Origin: Sphingosinicellaceae bacterium
GTDB taxonomy: Bacteria > Pseudomonadota > Alphaproteobacteria > Sphingomonadales > Sphingomonadaceae
NCBI GenBank assembly: GCA_019285715.1
Contig: CP079108.1
Span: forward strand, 2,247,001 to 2,311,000
Length of the DNA: 64,000 nucleotides
Direction of reading: 5' to 3'
Under the pieces are notes generated by a model. That model saw only the letters and a list, made by a program, of their open reading frames with translations, did no database searches and was not told the DNA's origin. The position numbers and the translations under genes are program-made. Below, piece by piece: positions 46,773-55,741 of this stretch (its first letter is position 1; every line of letters begins with the position of its first letter).

Positions 46773-47297
46773 CTATCGCTCCTGCGCTAGGACGGTCGGG
46801 CCGCCGTGGGGGTTGAGTTGCCAGATGTCGAAGTTTAGCCCGGAAGCAAAACCCAGCCAGCATAGATAAGGTACCATGAGCCAAGCTGCGACCCGGTTGA
46901 CGCGGCCGAACGCGAAGGTCGTGATCAGCGCCGCCAGCGCCACGATGCCGAGCAGGACCAGGCTGTAGAATATCTGGTGCTCGCCGAAGAACAGCGGCGC
47001 CCAGGCGAGATTGAGCGCCAGTTGCGCCGCGAACAGCCCGAGCGCGATCCAGCGGCCGCTAACCTTGGTCGCCCAGACCAGCGCGGCGGCGATGCCCATC
47101 AGCGAATACAGCGCCGTCCACGCGATCGGGAAAGCGATGCCCGGTGGCTGCGCTGCGGGCAGGGTCAGGGCGTTGAACCAGGCGCTGTCACCAGTCGGGC
47201 CGCTCAGTCGCGCCGATGCACCACCCAAAAAATTGAGCAGCGGCACGAACACTATGGCGGCACGAAGGGCGGAGCCGCGGGCGGCAGGGGCGGGCAT
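46773..47297 (-). CDS. tspO: TspO/MBR family membrane protein (tryptophan-rich sensory protein)
   Basis: 174 residues with five membrane helices. Family motifs: GIAFPIAWTALYSLMGIA, NLAWAPLFFG, and PYLCWLGFASGLN. TspO binds tetrapyrroles such as protoporphyrin and influences stress and pigment responses. Upstream of ubiK with a 2-base gap. Confidence 0.9.
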   Translation of the reverse strand: MPAPAARGSALRAAIVFVPLLNFLGGASARLSGPTGDSAWFNALTLPAAQPPGIAFPIAWTALYSLMGIAAALVWATKVSGRWIALGLFAAQLALNLAWAPLFFGEHQIFYSLVLLGIVALAALITTFAFGRVNRVAAWLMVPYLCWLGFASGLNFDIWQLNPHGGPTVLAQER

Positions 47298-47336
47298 CGC
47301 CCTCCCCTAGCCTAACTCGACGCGGCTGCGAACCCG

Positions 47337-47954
47337 TTAGCGACAGGTAACGTTGCGATCGACCGAACGACCCAGCAAGCCGCCACCGACTGCGCCGAGC
47401 ACGGTGCCGAGCGTGTTCGATCCGCCCGACGCGATGACGTTGCCGAGCACGCCGCCGCCGATCGCGCCGACGATCAGCCCGGTCGTGCCGTCCGAGCGGC
47501 GGCAGTAATAACGGTTGTCACGACCACGGTAGATGCGGTCGTTCGGCCCGAGCCGGCGTGGCTGGTAATAGCGACCGTCGCGGTAATACTGGTCGGCGTA
47601 ATAGGCGCGCTCGCCGCGCGGCAGGCGGTTGTAGTCGTAGTTGCGGTAGCTCCGCCAATCGCCGCGTCCGCGATCGTCGCGTCCGCGATCATGATCGCGG
47701 CGGTCGCCGTCGTCCCGGTAGCCGCTATCGCGCCGGTCGTCGCCACGGCGGTCATCTCGGCGATCGTCACCGCGGCGGTCGTCACCACGGCGGTCCTCAC
47801 CACGGCGGTCGTCACCACGGTCATCGCGCCGGTCGTCGCCCTGATACTGGCGGTCACGGTAACGGTCGTCGCGGTCGCCGTTCTGGGCGGTTGCAGCGAT
47901 CGGCATCGCCAGGATCGAAAGCGCCGAAACCCCAAGGATAAGAGTGCGGAACAT
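47337..47954 (-). CDS. RcnB-like / glycine-zipper 2TM protein with Asp/Arg repeats
   Basis: 205 residues from ATG 47954, GGAG upstream. Signal peptide MFRTLILGVSALSILAM through ATA. Mature N-terminal half is a GDDRR-type repeat with many DRRD units, followed by an RcnB-like aromatic/basic part (LPRGERAYYADQYYRDGRYY). C-terminal Rick_17kDa-type glycine zipper (GLIVGAIGGGVLGNVI and LGAVGGGLLG). Periplasmic or outer-membrane; function unknown. Confidence 0.75.
   Translation of the reverse strand: MFRTLILGVSALSILAMPIAATAQNGDRDDRYRDRQYQGDDRRDDRGDDRRGEDRRGDDRRGDDRRDDRRGDDRRDSGYRDDGDRRDHDRGRDDRGRGDWRSYRNYDYNRLPRGERAYYADQYYRDGRYYQPRRLGPNDRIYRGRDNRYYCRRSDGTTGLIVGAIGGGVLGNVIASGGSNTLGTVLGAVGGGLLGRSVDRNVTCR
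47734..47820. repeat. 15-bp imperfect tandem repeat in the glycine-zipper gene
   Basis: About five or six units of CGGTCGTCACCACGG with small changes (one unit is 12 bases). It codes for the DDRRG repeats. The unit is a multiple of three, so copy number can vary without frameshift. Confidence 0.8.
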
Positions 47955-48086
47955 GATTTTCTCCGTCTTGCACATCGCTCCGGCGCGTTGGTCGCGGCGG
48001 TTGGCTGGTGTAACGAAGATGCGCCGCAGACGGGTGCACCGTCCGGCGCAGGCTAGCCCTGAACGGTGGTGATCGATTGCGGAAAC

Positions 48087-48161
<75 letters not shown>

Positions 48162-48225
48162 GCCGCCAGCGAGGCGCTCGTCTAGACGGCACCACCCCGG
48201 GTGTAAAGGTGGCGGCCGTGCGCGC

Positions 48226-48498
48226 CTAGTTGACCGCGTCCTTCAAACCCTTGCCGGCACGAAACTTGGGCTGGTTCGCGGGTGCGATCGTCATCGGCTC
48301 GCCGGTCCGCGGATTGCGGCCATCCGAGCCCTTGCGCTGGCTGACGACGAACGTCCCGAAGCCCACCAGCTTCACCTCGCCGCCGCCCTTGAGCGTCGCA
48401 GTGACCGCGTCGAGCACCGCCTCGACCGCTCGCCCGGCATCGCCGCGCGGGAGGCCCGTGCTCTCGGCCACTGCCGTGACCAACTCCTGCTTGTTCAT
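48226..48498 (-). CDS. hupB: HU family DNA-binding protein
   Basis: 90 residues from ATG 48498 (GGGGAGGG upstream). Start MNKQELVTAVAESTGL, the DNA-binding arm with GRNPRTGEPMTIAP, and the C-terminal PKFRAGKGLKDAV, standard HU/IHF features. Binds and bends DNA as a nucleoid protein. Lies downstream of lon on the same strand, with a hairpin between them. Confidence 0.93.
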   Translation of the reverse strand: MNKQELVTAVAESTGLPRGDAGRAVEAVLDAVTATLKGGGEVKLVGFGTFVVSQRKGSDGRNPRTGEPMTIAPANQPKFRAGKGLKDAVN

Positions 48499-48540
48499 TT
48501 GCCCTCCCCTACTACGCCCGCCCCCGGGGTAACGCATGAG

Positions 48541-48601
48541 GCCCGGCCGCGACCCCCAAGTCAAAGGGATTCGTTCCCCTTTGTGGGATTCGCGACCGGG
48601 C
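48541..48601 (-). terminator. Large hairpin between lon and hupB (terminator-like)
   Basis: Nested inverted repeat: outer arms GCCCGG-CCGCGA and TCGCGA-CCGGGC, inner arms CAAAGGG and CCCCTTTG around a short loop. It lies just after the lon stop codon and before hupB. A clear poly-U run is not present, so factor-independent termination is uncertain; it could instead be a processing or stabilising structure. Confidence 0.5.
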
Positions 48602-48609
48602 GCTTCAGT

Positions 48610-51000
48610 CTAGTGACGGACGGCGAGTTCCTCGACGACCGCAGCGTCGGGCAACGCCGCCAGTTCGGCCGGCTCGACCCACTCGATCGGTACCAGCGGC
48701 AGGGTCAACGCCTCCGCCAGCACCTGGTCGGCGTGGGCGACGGGGATGATCCGCAGCTGCTCGGTGACGTTCTTCGGGATGTCCGCCAGATCCTTCTCGT
48801 TGTCCGCCGGGATGAACACCGTGGTGATCCCGCCGCGCAACGCCGCCAGCAGTTTCTCCTTCAAGCCGCCGATCGGCAGGACGCGGCCACGCAGCGTGAC
48901 CTCGCCGGTCATCGCGATGTCCTTGCGAACCGGGATGCCGGTCAGCGTCGAGACCATCGCCACGACCATCGCCACACCGGCAGAAGGACCGTCCTTGGGA
49001 GTCGCACCTTCGGGGACGTGGACGTGGATCTCCTTCTTCTCGAACACCGACGGCTTGATGCCGTACTGGAGCGACCGCGCCTTGACGAAGCTCAGCGCCG
49101 CCTGGATCGACTCGGTCATCACGTCGCCGAGCTTGCCGGTCGTGCGGATCGTGCCCTTGCCGGGCGCGGTGACGGCCTCGATGGTCAGCAATTCGCCGCC
49201 AACCTCGGTCCAGGCGAGACCGGTGACGGCCCCGATCTGGTCCTCGACCTCGCCGACGCCGAAGCGGAACTTCTGCACGCCCGCGAACTCGTGGAGGTTG
49301 TCGACGTCGACCGTGACCGAGATCGCCTTGTTCTCGAGGATGCGACGCAACGACTTCCGCGCCAGCTTGGCCAGCTCGCGCTCCAGCGTCCGCACGCCGG
49401 CTTCCCGCGTGTAATAGCGGATCAGGTCGCGCAGCGCGCCGTCGGTGACCGCGAACTCGTGCGGCCTCAGGCCGTGCGCATCGTACTGCTTCGACAGCAG
49501 GTGGCGCTTGGCGATCTCGACCTTCTCGTCCTCGGTATAGCCCGACAGATGGATGATCTCCATGCGGTCGAGCAGCGCCTGCGGCATGTTGAGCGAGTTC
49601 GCGGTCGTAACGAACATCACGTCCGAGAGATCATAGTCGATCTCCAGGTAGTGGTCGTTGAACGCCTTGTTCTGCTCCGGATCGAGCACCTCGAGCAGCG
49701 CCGACGACGGATCGCCGCGAAAATCCTGGCCGAGCTTGTCGATCTCGTCGAGCAGGAACAGCGGGTTCGAAGTCCCGGCCTTCTTGAGGTTCTGGATCAC
49801 CTTGCCCGGCAACGAACCGATGTAAGTCCGCCGGTGGCCACGGATTTCCGCTTCGTCACGGACGCCGCCAAGCGACTGCCGGATGAACTCGCGGCCGGTC
49901 GCCTTGGCGATCGAGCGCCCGAGCGAGGTCTTGCCGACGCCCGGGGGGCCAACGAGGCACAGGATCGGACCCTTGAGCTTGTTGGTTCGCACCTGTACGC
50001 CGAGATACTCGATGATCCGGTCCTTGACCTTCTCCAGCCCGTAGTGGTCGTCATCGAGGACCTTCTGCGCCAACGCGATATCGCGCTTTATCTTCGACTT
50101 CTTGTTCCACGGCAGGCCGAGCAAAACGTCGAGGTAATTGCGCACGACGGTCGCTTCCGCGGACTGCGGAGCCATCGCCTTGAGCTTCTTCAACTCGGAG
50201 ATGGCGCGCTCGCGGGCCTCCTTCGGCAGGCGGGCCCGCGCGATCTTCTCCTCGATCTCGGTGACCTCGTCCTTGGCCTCGTCGCCCTCGCCCAGCTCGC
50301 GCTGGATCGCCTTCATCTGCTCGTTGAGGTAATACTCGCGCTGGGTCTTCTCCATCTGGCGCTTGACGCGGCTGCGGATCTTCTTCTCGACCTGCATGAC
50401 GCCCATCTCGCCTTCCATGAAGCCGAAGATGAGTTCGAGCCGCTTGGCGACGTCGGATTCGCCCAGGATCGTCTGCTTGTCGGCGATCTTGAGGTTGAGG
50501 TTGGCGGCGACCGTGTCGGCAAAACGCCCGGCGTCGTCGATCTGGCCGATCTGCACGGCGATCTCGGGCGCGGTCTTCTTGTTGAGCTTGACGTAGCCCT
50601 CGAACTGCTTGGCAGCCGAGCGGACCAGGGCCTCGATCTGGGTGGCGTCGCCGATGACGTCCTCGACCGGCTCGAGCGTCGCCGACAGATACTCGCCGCT
50701 GGCGTCGAGGCTGGTGAGCCGGGCGCGCGACTGGCCCTCGACCAGCACCTTGACGGTGCCGTCGGGAAGCTTGAGCAGTTGCAGGACGGTGGCAACGGTG
50801 CCGACGTCGTAGAGTTCACCCGCGGCGGGGTCCTCGTCGCCGGGGTTCTTCTGGCTCAGCAGGAACACGGTCTTGTCGCCGTGCATCACCGCCTCGAGCG
50901 CTTTCACGGACTTATCGCGGCCGACGAACAGCGGCACGATCATCTGCGGAAAGACGACGATATCCCGGAGCGGCAGGACAGGAAGGGTCTGGTCGGTCAT
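48610..51000 (-). CDS. lon: ATP-dependent Lon protease
   Basis: 796 residues. Degrades misfolded and regulatory proteins. N-terminal LON domain from [18 protein letters not shown]+ Walker [12 protein letters not shown] near 350; Walker [13 protein letters not shown]-terminal protease with the catalytic Ser-Lys dyad, S673 in [11 protein letters not shown] and K716 in GGLKEKLLA. Full length. Followed by a hairpin and then hupB, the usual order. Confidence 0.97.
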   Translation of the reverse strand: MTDQTLPVLPLRDIVVFPQMIVPLFVGRDKSVKALEAVMHGDKTVFLLSQKNPGDEDPAAGELYDVGTVATVLQLLKLPDGTVKVLVEGQSRARLTSLDASGEYLSATLEPVEDVIGDATQIEALVRSAAKQFEGYVKLNKKTAPEIAVQIGQIDDAGRFADTVAANLNLKIADKQTILGESDVAKRLELIFGFMEGEMGVMQVEKKIRSRVKRQMEKTQREYYLNEQMKAIQRELGEGDEAKDEVTEIEEKIARARLPKEARERAISELKKLKAMAPQSAEATVVRNYLDVLLGLPWNKKSKIKRDIALAQKVLDDDHYGLEKVKDRIIEYLGVQVRTNKLKGPILCLVGPPGVGKTSLGRSIAKATGREFIRQSLGGVRDEAEIRGHRRTYIGSLPGKVIQNLKKAGTSNPLFLLDEIDKLGQDFRGDPSSALLEVLDPEQNKAFNDHYLEIDYDLSDVMFVTTANSLNMPQALLDRMEIIHLSGYTEDEKVEIAKRHLLSKQYDAHGLRPHEFAVTDGALRDLIRYYTREAGVRTLERELAKLARKSLRRILENKAISVTVDVDNLHEFAGVQKFRFGVGEVEDQIGAVTGLAWTEVGGELLTIEAVTAPGKGTIRTTGKLGDVMTESIQAALSFVKARSLQYGIKPSVFEKKEIHVHVPEGATPKDGPSAGVAMVVAMVSTLTGIPVRKDIAMTGEVTLRGRVLPIGGLKEKLLAALRGGITTVFIPADNEKDLADIPKNVTEQLRIIPVAHADQVLAEALTLPLVPIEWVEPAELAALPDAAVVEELAVRH

Positions 51001-51045
51001 CTGGTTACTCCCACGCCCGAAGATACGGCGGGCGGCTTGAGAACG

Positions 51046-51073
51046 ATATGGGGATGGTGCACCGCGTCATCAA
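51046..51073 (-). promoter_or_regulatory. Candidate heat-shock (RpoH) promoter of lon
   Basis: On the minus strand, TTGATG (-35) then 14 bases and CCCCATAT (-10), ending about 45 bases before the lon ATG. The -10 fits the CCCCATNT consensus of sigma-32 promoters; the -35 is a partial match to CTTGAA. Lon is a heat-shock gene. The start of transcription is not verified. Confidence 0.4.
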
Positions 51074-51138
51074 TCCGCCATGCCCGTTGCCCTTACGCAA
51101 CGGTCCTAACGGAACGGAAATCGATGGTTCAGACGTCT

Positions 51139-52323
51139 TCAGGCGGCGAGGACCGCGCCGGTCGCGATCAACGCATCGATCGCTGCGTCGTCGCGGCCGA
51201 GCTCACGCAGGACGGCACGGCTGTGCTCGCCCATGTGCGGCGCCGGACGCAGGGTTGCGTCGCCGCCCGCGCCGAACCGAGCGGCGGGTCGCGGGGTCTG
51301 CACCCGGCCCTCGGCACCATGGTCGATTTCGGCGACGATGCCGTTGTGGCGGACCTGCGGATCGTCGATGACGCGGTCCAGCGTGTTGACCCGCCCGCCG
51401 ACCGCACCCTCGCGGATGAACGCCGCCATCAGCGTGTCGAGGTCGGTCGCCTTGAGCGCCGCCGACAGCTTGGGCGTCCACTCCTGACGGTGCGCCATGC
51501 GGCCGCCGACGCTGCGCAGCCGCTCATCGTCGGCAAGCTCGGGCAAACCCACTGCACGAGCCAACGCGAAGAACTCGCTGTTCTGCAACGATCCGACCGC
51601 GACCTGGCCGTCAGCCGCCGTCCATAGCCGCATCATCGAACCGTACTCCGGGAAGGGCGGCGGTGCATCGTCGACGAAGCAGTGGTTGTACATCCCGTCC
51701 GCCCAGTTGAAGGCGACCGCCGCGTCGAGCATGGCGATGTCGACGCGCTGCCCGATGCCGGTGCGCTCGCGCTGGAACAGGGCCGCGGTGATCGCCTGCG
51801 CCGCGGTCAGGGCGGTGACCTTGTCGGCGATCAGCGAGCGGATCAGGCCGATGCGGCCATCGGTGTCGACCTGCGTCGCGGCGAGGCCCGACACCGCCTG
51901 CACGACCGGATCATAGACCCGGATATTGGCATAGGGACCGTCGGGGCCGAAGCCGTTGATCGAGGCGAAGACCAGCCGCGGATTGATCTCCCGGCAGCGC
52001 TCGTAGCCGAAGCCGAGCCGTTCGATCGCGCCGGGACGGAAGTTCTCGAGCAGCACGTCGGCGCCCTTGATCAGGCCGCACAGGATGTCGCAGGCGGCGG
52101 GCTGCTTGAGGTCGAGGACGATGCCGCGTTTGCCGCGGTTGACCGTGATGAACATCGACGACAGGTCGCCCTTGCGCGGGCCGAGCGTCCGCACCGGGTC
52201 GCCGCCGGGAGTTTCGACCTTGATCACGTCGGCGCCCTGGTCGGAGAGGATGCACGCCGCCATCGGGCCGGAGACGATCTGGCTGAGGTCGACGACGCGG
52301 ATACCGTGGAGGGGGCCGGTCAC
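51139..52323 (-). CDS. CaiB/BaiF-family CoA transferase
   Basis: 394 residues, class III CoA transferase. Family segments: LHGIRVVDLSQIVSGPMAA with SDQGADVIKVETPGGDPVR, KGADVLLENFRPGAIERLG, then INPRLVFASINGFGPDGPYA and a catalytic Asp in the expected region (DIAMLDAAVAF). It moves CoA between an organic acid and an acyl-CoA; the substrate is not apparent. Last gene of the run dcyD-racemase-MFS-CoA transferase, 16 bases after the MFS stop. Confidence 0.85.
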   Translation of the reverse strand: MTGPLHGIRVVDLSQIVSGPMAACILSDQGADVIKVETPGGDPVRTLGPRKGDLSSMFITVNRGKRGIVLDLKQPAACDILCGLIKGADVLLENFRPGAIERLGFGYERCREINPRLVFASINGFGPDGPYANIRVYDPVVQAVSGLAATQVDTDGRIGLIRSLIADKVTALTAAQAITAALFQRERTGIGQRVDIAMLDAAVAFNWADGMYNHCFVDDAPPPFPEYGSMMRLWTAADGQVAVGSLQNSEFFALARAVGLPELADDERLRSVGGRMAHRQEWTPKLSAALKATDLDTLMAAFIREGAVGGRVNTLDRVIDDPQVRHNGIVAEIDHGAEGRVQTPRPAARFGAGGDATLRPAPHMGEHSRAVLRELGRDDAAIDALIATGAVLAA

Positions 52324-52339
52324 TTCCGTTGCAACAAGA

Positions 52340-53986
52340 TCATGCGCAGATATCCCGCTTCCGGGTCTCCGGGAGGAACAGCACGGTCACCACCAGCGCC
52401 ACCGCGACGACAGCGAACGTGTACCAGAGCCCGCCGAAGATGTTGCCGGTCTTGACCACGATGAACTGCGCCACGAACGGCAGGAAGCCGCCAAAATAGC
52501 CGGTGCCGATGTGGTAGGGCACCGACAGCGAGGTGTAGCGGATGCGCGCCGGGAACAGCTCGACGAGAACCGCAGCAACCGGCCCGTAGGTCATTGCGCT
52601 GAGCAGCCCGAGCATGACGCAGGCGAACAGGATGACGAGGTCGTTGCGCTCCGCGGGGTCGGCGCGCAGGTCCCACTTGCCGGTCGCGGGATCCACAGAG
52701 CCCGGGTAGCCGGAAGCGCGCAACGCCGCCTCGAACTTCGCGGGCACGAGGCCCTCCATGCGGTAGCCGCCGATGGTGACGATCGGGATCGGCACGACCT
52801 CGTCGCCGCTGCCCTTGATCTTGCGGTAGGGCACGCCCTTCTTGGCGAAATAGTCGAGCACCTGCCCGCAGACACTGTCCTGCTTGCCGCTGGCGAAGGG
52901 GTTGTAGCCGCACGCTGCGTTCCCGATGCGGACCGGCGCGCGCTTCGAGGCTGCTGCGAGCGCCGGGTTGGCCGCGTCGGCGATCATGTGGAACAGCGGG
53001 AACAGGAAGATCAGGGTCAGGCCGTAGCCCGCCACGATCAACGGCTTGCGGCCGATCTTGTCGGACACCCAGCCCGCCAGAACGAATAGCGGGGCCGAGA
53101 TGCAGGCCGCGATGCCGAGGATGATCTGCGCGCTCATCTGGTCGACCCGCGCCGCCTGCTGGAGGAAGAACAAAGTCTGGAATTGCGCGGTGTACCAGAT
53201 CACCGTCAGTCCGGCGGCGATGCCGAACAGCGCGACCAGCACCGGGCGCAGGTTGCCGGGCTCGCGCAGGCTGTCGCGGATCGGGTTCGCCGACGCCTTG
53301 CCGGCGGTCTTCATCGCCGTGAAGATCGGGCTCTCCTGGAGCTTGAGCCGTATCCACAGCGACAGCGCCAGCAGGAACAGCGAGAAGATGAACGGAATGC
53401 GCCAGCCCCAGGCGACAAAATTATCCTTGCCGACCAGCGCCGTCACCCCGAGCACGACGATGATCGACAGCAGGAAACCGCCGACGACCGAGGCCTGGAT
53501 GAAGCTGGTGTAAAAGCCGCGCTTCTCGGCCGGGGCATGCTCGGCCACGTAGATCGCCGCGCCGCCGTATTCGCCGCCGAGCGCGAGGCCTTGCAGGATG
53601 CGCAGCGCGAGCAGGCCCGCAGGAGCCCACAGCCCGACCTCCTGGTAGGTCGGCAGCACGCCGACCAGCGCGGTCGCCAGCCCCATCAGGGTGATCGTCG
53701 CGAGGAAGGTGTACTTGCGTCCGACACGGTCGCCGAAATAGCCGAAGACGATCGCCCCGAGCGGCCGCACCCCGAACCCGACGCCGAACGCCGCGAGGCT
53801 TTTCAGCAGCGCCGCACCGCTGTTGTCGGAGGGAAAGAAGTAGTTCCCCAGCAGCGCCGCGAGCGTGCCGTAGACGAAGAAGTCGTACCACTCGAAGACC
53901 GTGCCGAGCGACGACGCGAGGATGACCAGTCGATCGCGCTTTACGTCGAGCGTTATCGCCCCGCCATCCATCGCTACCGTCGCCAT
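52340..53986 (-). CDS. MHS-type MFS transporter (ShiA/ProP/KgtP-like)
   Basis: 548 residues from ATG 53986 (GGGGGAGA upstream; the frame also opens slightly earlier). Metabolite:H+ symporter signatures: GTVFEWYDFFVYGTLAALLG, FGYFGDRVGRKYTF, then GEYGGAAIYVAEH and GRKPLIVAGYG. 12 helices with an insertion of about 80 residues (about 350-430) in the second half. Substrates of the family are organic acids, betaine or amino-acid-like compounds. Probably imports the substrate handled by the neighbouring racemase, PLP enzyme and CoA transferase. Confidence 0.85.
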   Translation of the reverse strand: MATVAMDGGAITLDVKRDRLVILASSLGTVFEWYDFFVYGTLAALLGNYFFPSDNSGAALLKSLAAFGVGFGVRPLGAIVFGYFGDRVGRKYTFLATITLMGLATALVGVLPTYQEVGLWAPAGLLALRILQGLALGGEYGGAAIYVAEHAPAEKRGFYTSFIQASVVGGFLLSIIVVLGVTALVGKDNFVAWGWRIPFIFSLFLLALSLWIRLKLQESPIFTAMKTAGKASANPIRDSLREPGNLRPVLVALFGIAAGLTVIWYTAQFQTLFFLQQAARVDQMSAQIILGIAACISAPLFVLAGWVSDKIGRKPLIVAGYGLTLIFLFPLFHMIADAANPALAAASKRAPVRIGNAACGYNPFASGKQDSVCGQVLDYFAKKGVPYRKIKGSGDEVVPIPIVTIGGYRMEGLVPAKFEAALRASGYPGSVDPATGKWDLRADPAERNDLVILFACVMLGLLSAMTYGPVAAVLVELFPARIRYTSLSVPYHIGTGYFGGFLPFVAQFIVVKTGNIFGGLWYTFAVVAVALVVTVLFLPETRKRDICA

Positions 53987-54016
53987 CCCGTCTCCCCCAC
54001 GCAAGCCGTCGACGTG

Positions 54017-54709
54017 TTACGTTGGTGTGACGGGTGCGACAAGAGCGCGCGCGAGGACAGCGCCGACCAGCGCGGCGGTCGCGTCGACGAACGGCACCGT
54101 GACGTCGCCCTGCCCGAGCACCAGCGGCACCTCGGTACATGCCGCCAGCACCGTGTCGGCACCCTGGGCGACCAGCCCGGCCGCCAGCCCGGCCATCGCG
54201 GCGCGGAGTTCGGGGCCGGTGTCGCCACTCTTGATGCGCATGATCAATGGCATGACCGCGGTCGGGTCGACGTCGATCACCCCGACGCCGCGGGACGCAA
54301 GCGCGTTGCGGTACAGGCCCGAGCGCAGCGTCGCGTCGGCGGCGAGGACCCCGACCCGCTTCGCGCCGCTCGCGGCGATCACGTCGGCGGCGGCGTCGAT
54401 CATGCTGACGAACGGTACGTCGACCGCGCCCTGGATATCGCCCGCCCAGACGTGCGCGGCGTTGCACGGCATCGCCAGCAGCTCCGCTCCCGCGTCGACC
54501 AGCCCGCACGCCATCCGGACCAGCCCCCGAAAGGGCGACGGCCCGTCGCCGCGCAGCGCCGCGTTGCGCCCCGGGATACGCGGATCGGAATCGGTGAGCA
54601 CGCGCAGATGATCCTCGTCGCCCGTTGCGGGCGTCGCGGCGTGAAGCTTTTGCAGGAAATCGAGCGTCGCCGCCGGGCCCATGCCGCCCATCACCCCGAC
54701 CGTCATCAT
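54017..54709 (-). CDS. Aspartate/glutamate racemase family protein
   Basis: 230 residues, PLP-independent cofactor-free racemase fold. Two catalytic cysteines in MPCNAAHVW and in AACTEVPLVLG, as in aspartate racemases; N-terminal VGVMGGMGPAATLDFL. Interconverts L- and D-aspartate or a related amino acid. It overlaps the dcyD-like gene by 4 bases (ATGA), so the two are coupled, and precedes the MFS transporter. Confidence 0.87.
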   Translation of the reverse strand: MMTVGVMGGMGPAATLDFLQKLHAATPATGDEDHLRVLTDSDPRIPGRNAALRGDGPSPFRGLVRMACGLVDAGAELLAMPCNAAHVWAGDIQGAVDVPFVSMIDAAADVIAASGAKRVGVLAADATLRSGLYRNALASRGVGVIDVDPTAVMPLIMRIKSGDTGPELRAAMAGLAAGLVAQGADTVLAACTEVPLVLGQGDVTVPFVDATAALVGAVLARALVAPVTPT

Positions 54710-55698
54710 GAGCGCAGCACCCCGGCATAAGCGTGAAGGACCGGCGCGCCGCCGGTGTGGACGAACAGCGCGCGCTCGCCCGGCGCGATCTCGCCGCGTG
54801 CGATCAGCCCGAGCAGGCCGGCGAAGGCCTTGCCGGTGTACACGGGGTCGAGCAGGACGCCTTCGCGGCTCGCGGCGGTGCGGACCGCGGCGATCATCTC
54901 GGGCGAGGGCAGCGAATAGCCCGGGCCGACCCAGTCATCGAGGCACTCGATGGCGTCGCGCGGCGGCGGCACGACCCCGAGCAGCGCGGCGGTTGTCTCG
55001 GCAAGCGCGAAGACATTGCCCTCCTGCTCGGCCCGCGGGCGGCGGACGTTGATCCCGGTCAGGCGGCCGTCCCAGCTTGCGGCACGGAGCCCGACCGCGA
55101 GGCCCGCGTGGGTCCCGGCGCTGCCGCTAGCGACGACGATGCGGTCGAAGGCGACGCCTTGCTCGAACGACTGCGCGATGATCTCCTGCGCGCACGACAC
55201 ATAGCCGAGCGCGCCGAGCGGGGTCGAGCCGCCGCCCGCGATCAGATACGGCTTGCGGCCGGCGGCGCGGACGATCTCGGCCTCCGCGCCCATCGCCGCG
55301 GCAAGGTCGGTGCCGGCGGGAACGACGGTCCTGGCCTCGACACCCATCAGGTCGAACAGCAGGTTGTTGCCGATCGCCGCGGCGTCGTAGCTGCCCGCGA
55401 CGCGCTCCTCAATGACGAGGCGGCAACGCAGCCCCTCGTGGACCGCGGCGGCCAGGGTCAGCCGGCAGTGGTTCGACTGTGGCGCACCGACGGTGATCAG
55501 GGTGTCCGCCCCCTGCGCCAGCGCGTCGGCGACGAGGAATTCGAGCTTGCGGGTCTTGTTGCCGCCGCCGGCCAGCCCGAGCTGATCATCGCGCTTGATC
55601 CACAGGTCGCAGCCGGTGTCATCGGACAGGTGCCGCATCGGCTCGATGGCAGTGAAGCCGGGCGTGTAGCGGCGGCGCGGGAAGCGGGCGAGGTCCAT
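54706..55698 (-). CDS. D-cysteine desulfhydrase / ACC deaminase-like PLP enzyme
   Basis: 330 residues from ATG 55698. Fold-type II PLP enzyme: the PLP-lysine region is GLAGGGNKTRKLEFLVADAL, then TVGAPQSNHCRLTLAAA, SGSAGTHAGLAVGL and LDPVYTGKAFAGLLG, matching the D-cysteine desulfhydrase/ACC deaminase group. That family also includes L-cysteate sulfo-lyase (CuyA), so the substrate could be D-cysteine, cysteate or another 3-substituted alanine. Coupled to the racemase downstream. A hairpin lies just upstream of the start. Confidence 0.8.
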   Translation of the reverse strand: MDLARFPRRRYTPGFTAIEPMRHLSDDTGCDLWIKRDDQLGLAGGGNKTRKLEFLVADALAQGADTLITVGAPQSNHCRLTLAAAVHEGLRCRLVIEERVAGSYDAAAIGNNLLFDLMGVEARTVVPAGTDLAAAMGAEAEIVRAAGRKPYLIAGGGSTPLGALGYVSCAQEIIAQSFEQGVAFDRIVVASGSAGTHAGLAVGLRAASWDGRLTGINVRRPRAEQEGNVFALAETTAALLGVVPPPRDAIECLDDWVGPGYSLPSPEMIAAVRTAASREGVLLDPVYTGKAFAGLLGLIARGEIAPGERALFVHTGGAPVLHAYAGVLRS

Positions 55699-55712
55699 AC
55701 GCCGGACTAGCA

Positions 55713-55736
55713 CCCCTCTCGCGCTCGGGGGAGGGG
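55713..55736. repeat. Hairpin between DUF2855 and the dcyD-like gene
   Basis: CCCCTCTC pairs with GGGGAGGGG (one wobble) around an 8-base loop. It falls 14 bases before the dcyD-like ATG on the minus strand and covers the purine-rich stretch that would be its RBS. It resembles the C-rich palindromic repeats seen elsewhere in the window. Confidence 0.5.
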
Positions 55737-55741
55737 GAAGG

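Noticed and set aside
47734-47820. Possible CRISPR-like array
   Set aside because: 15-bp head-to-tail units in a coding region without spacers.
48499-51627. 1042-residue open frame antisense to lon
   Set aside because: It is the complement of the lon gene in a GC-rich genome. Its translation is low-complexity Arg/Leu/Asp-rich and matches no family, while lon is intact on the other strand.
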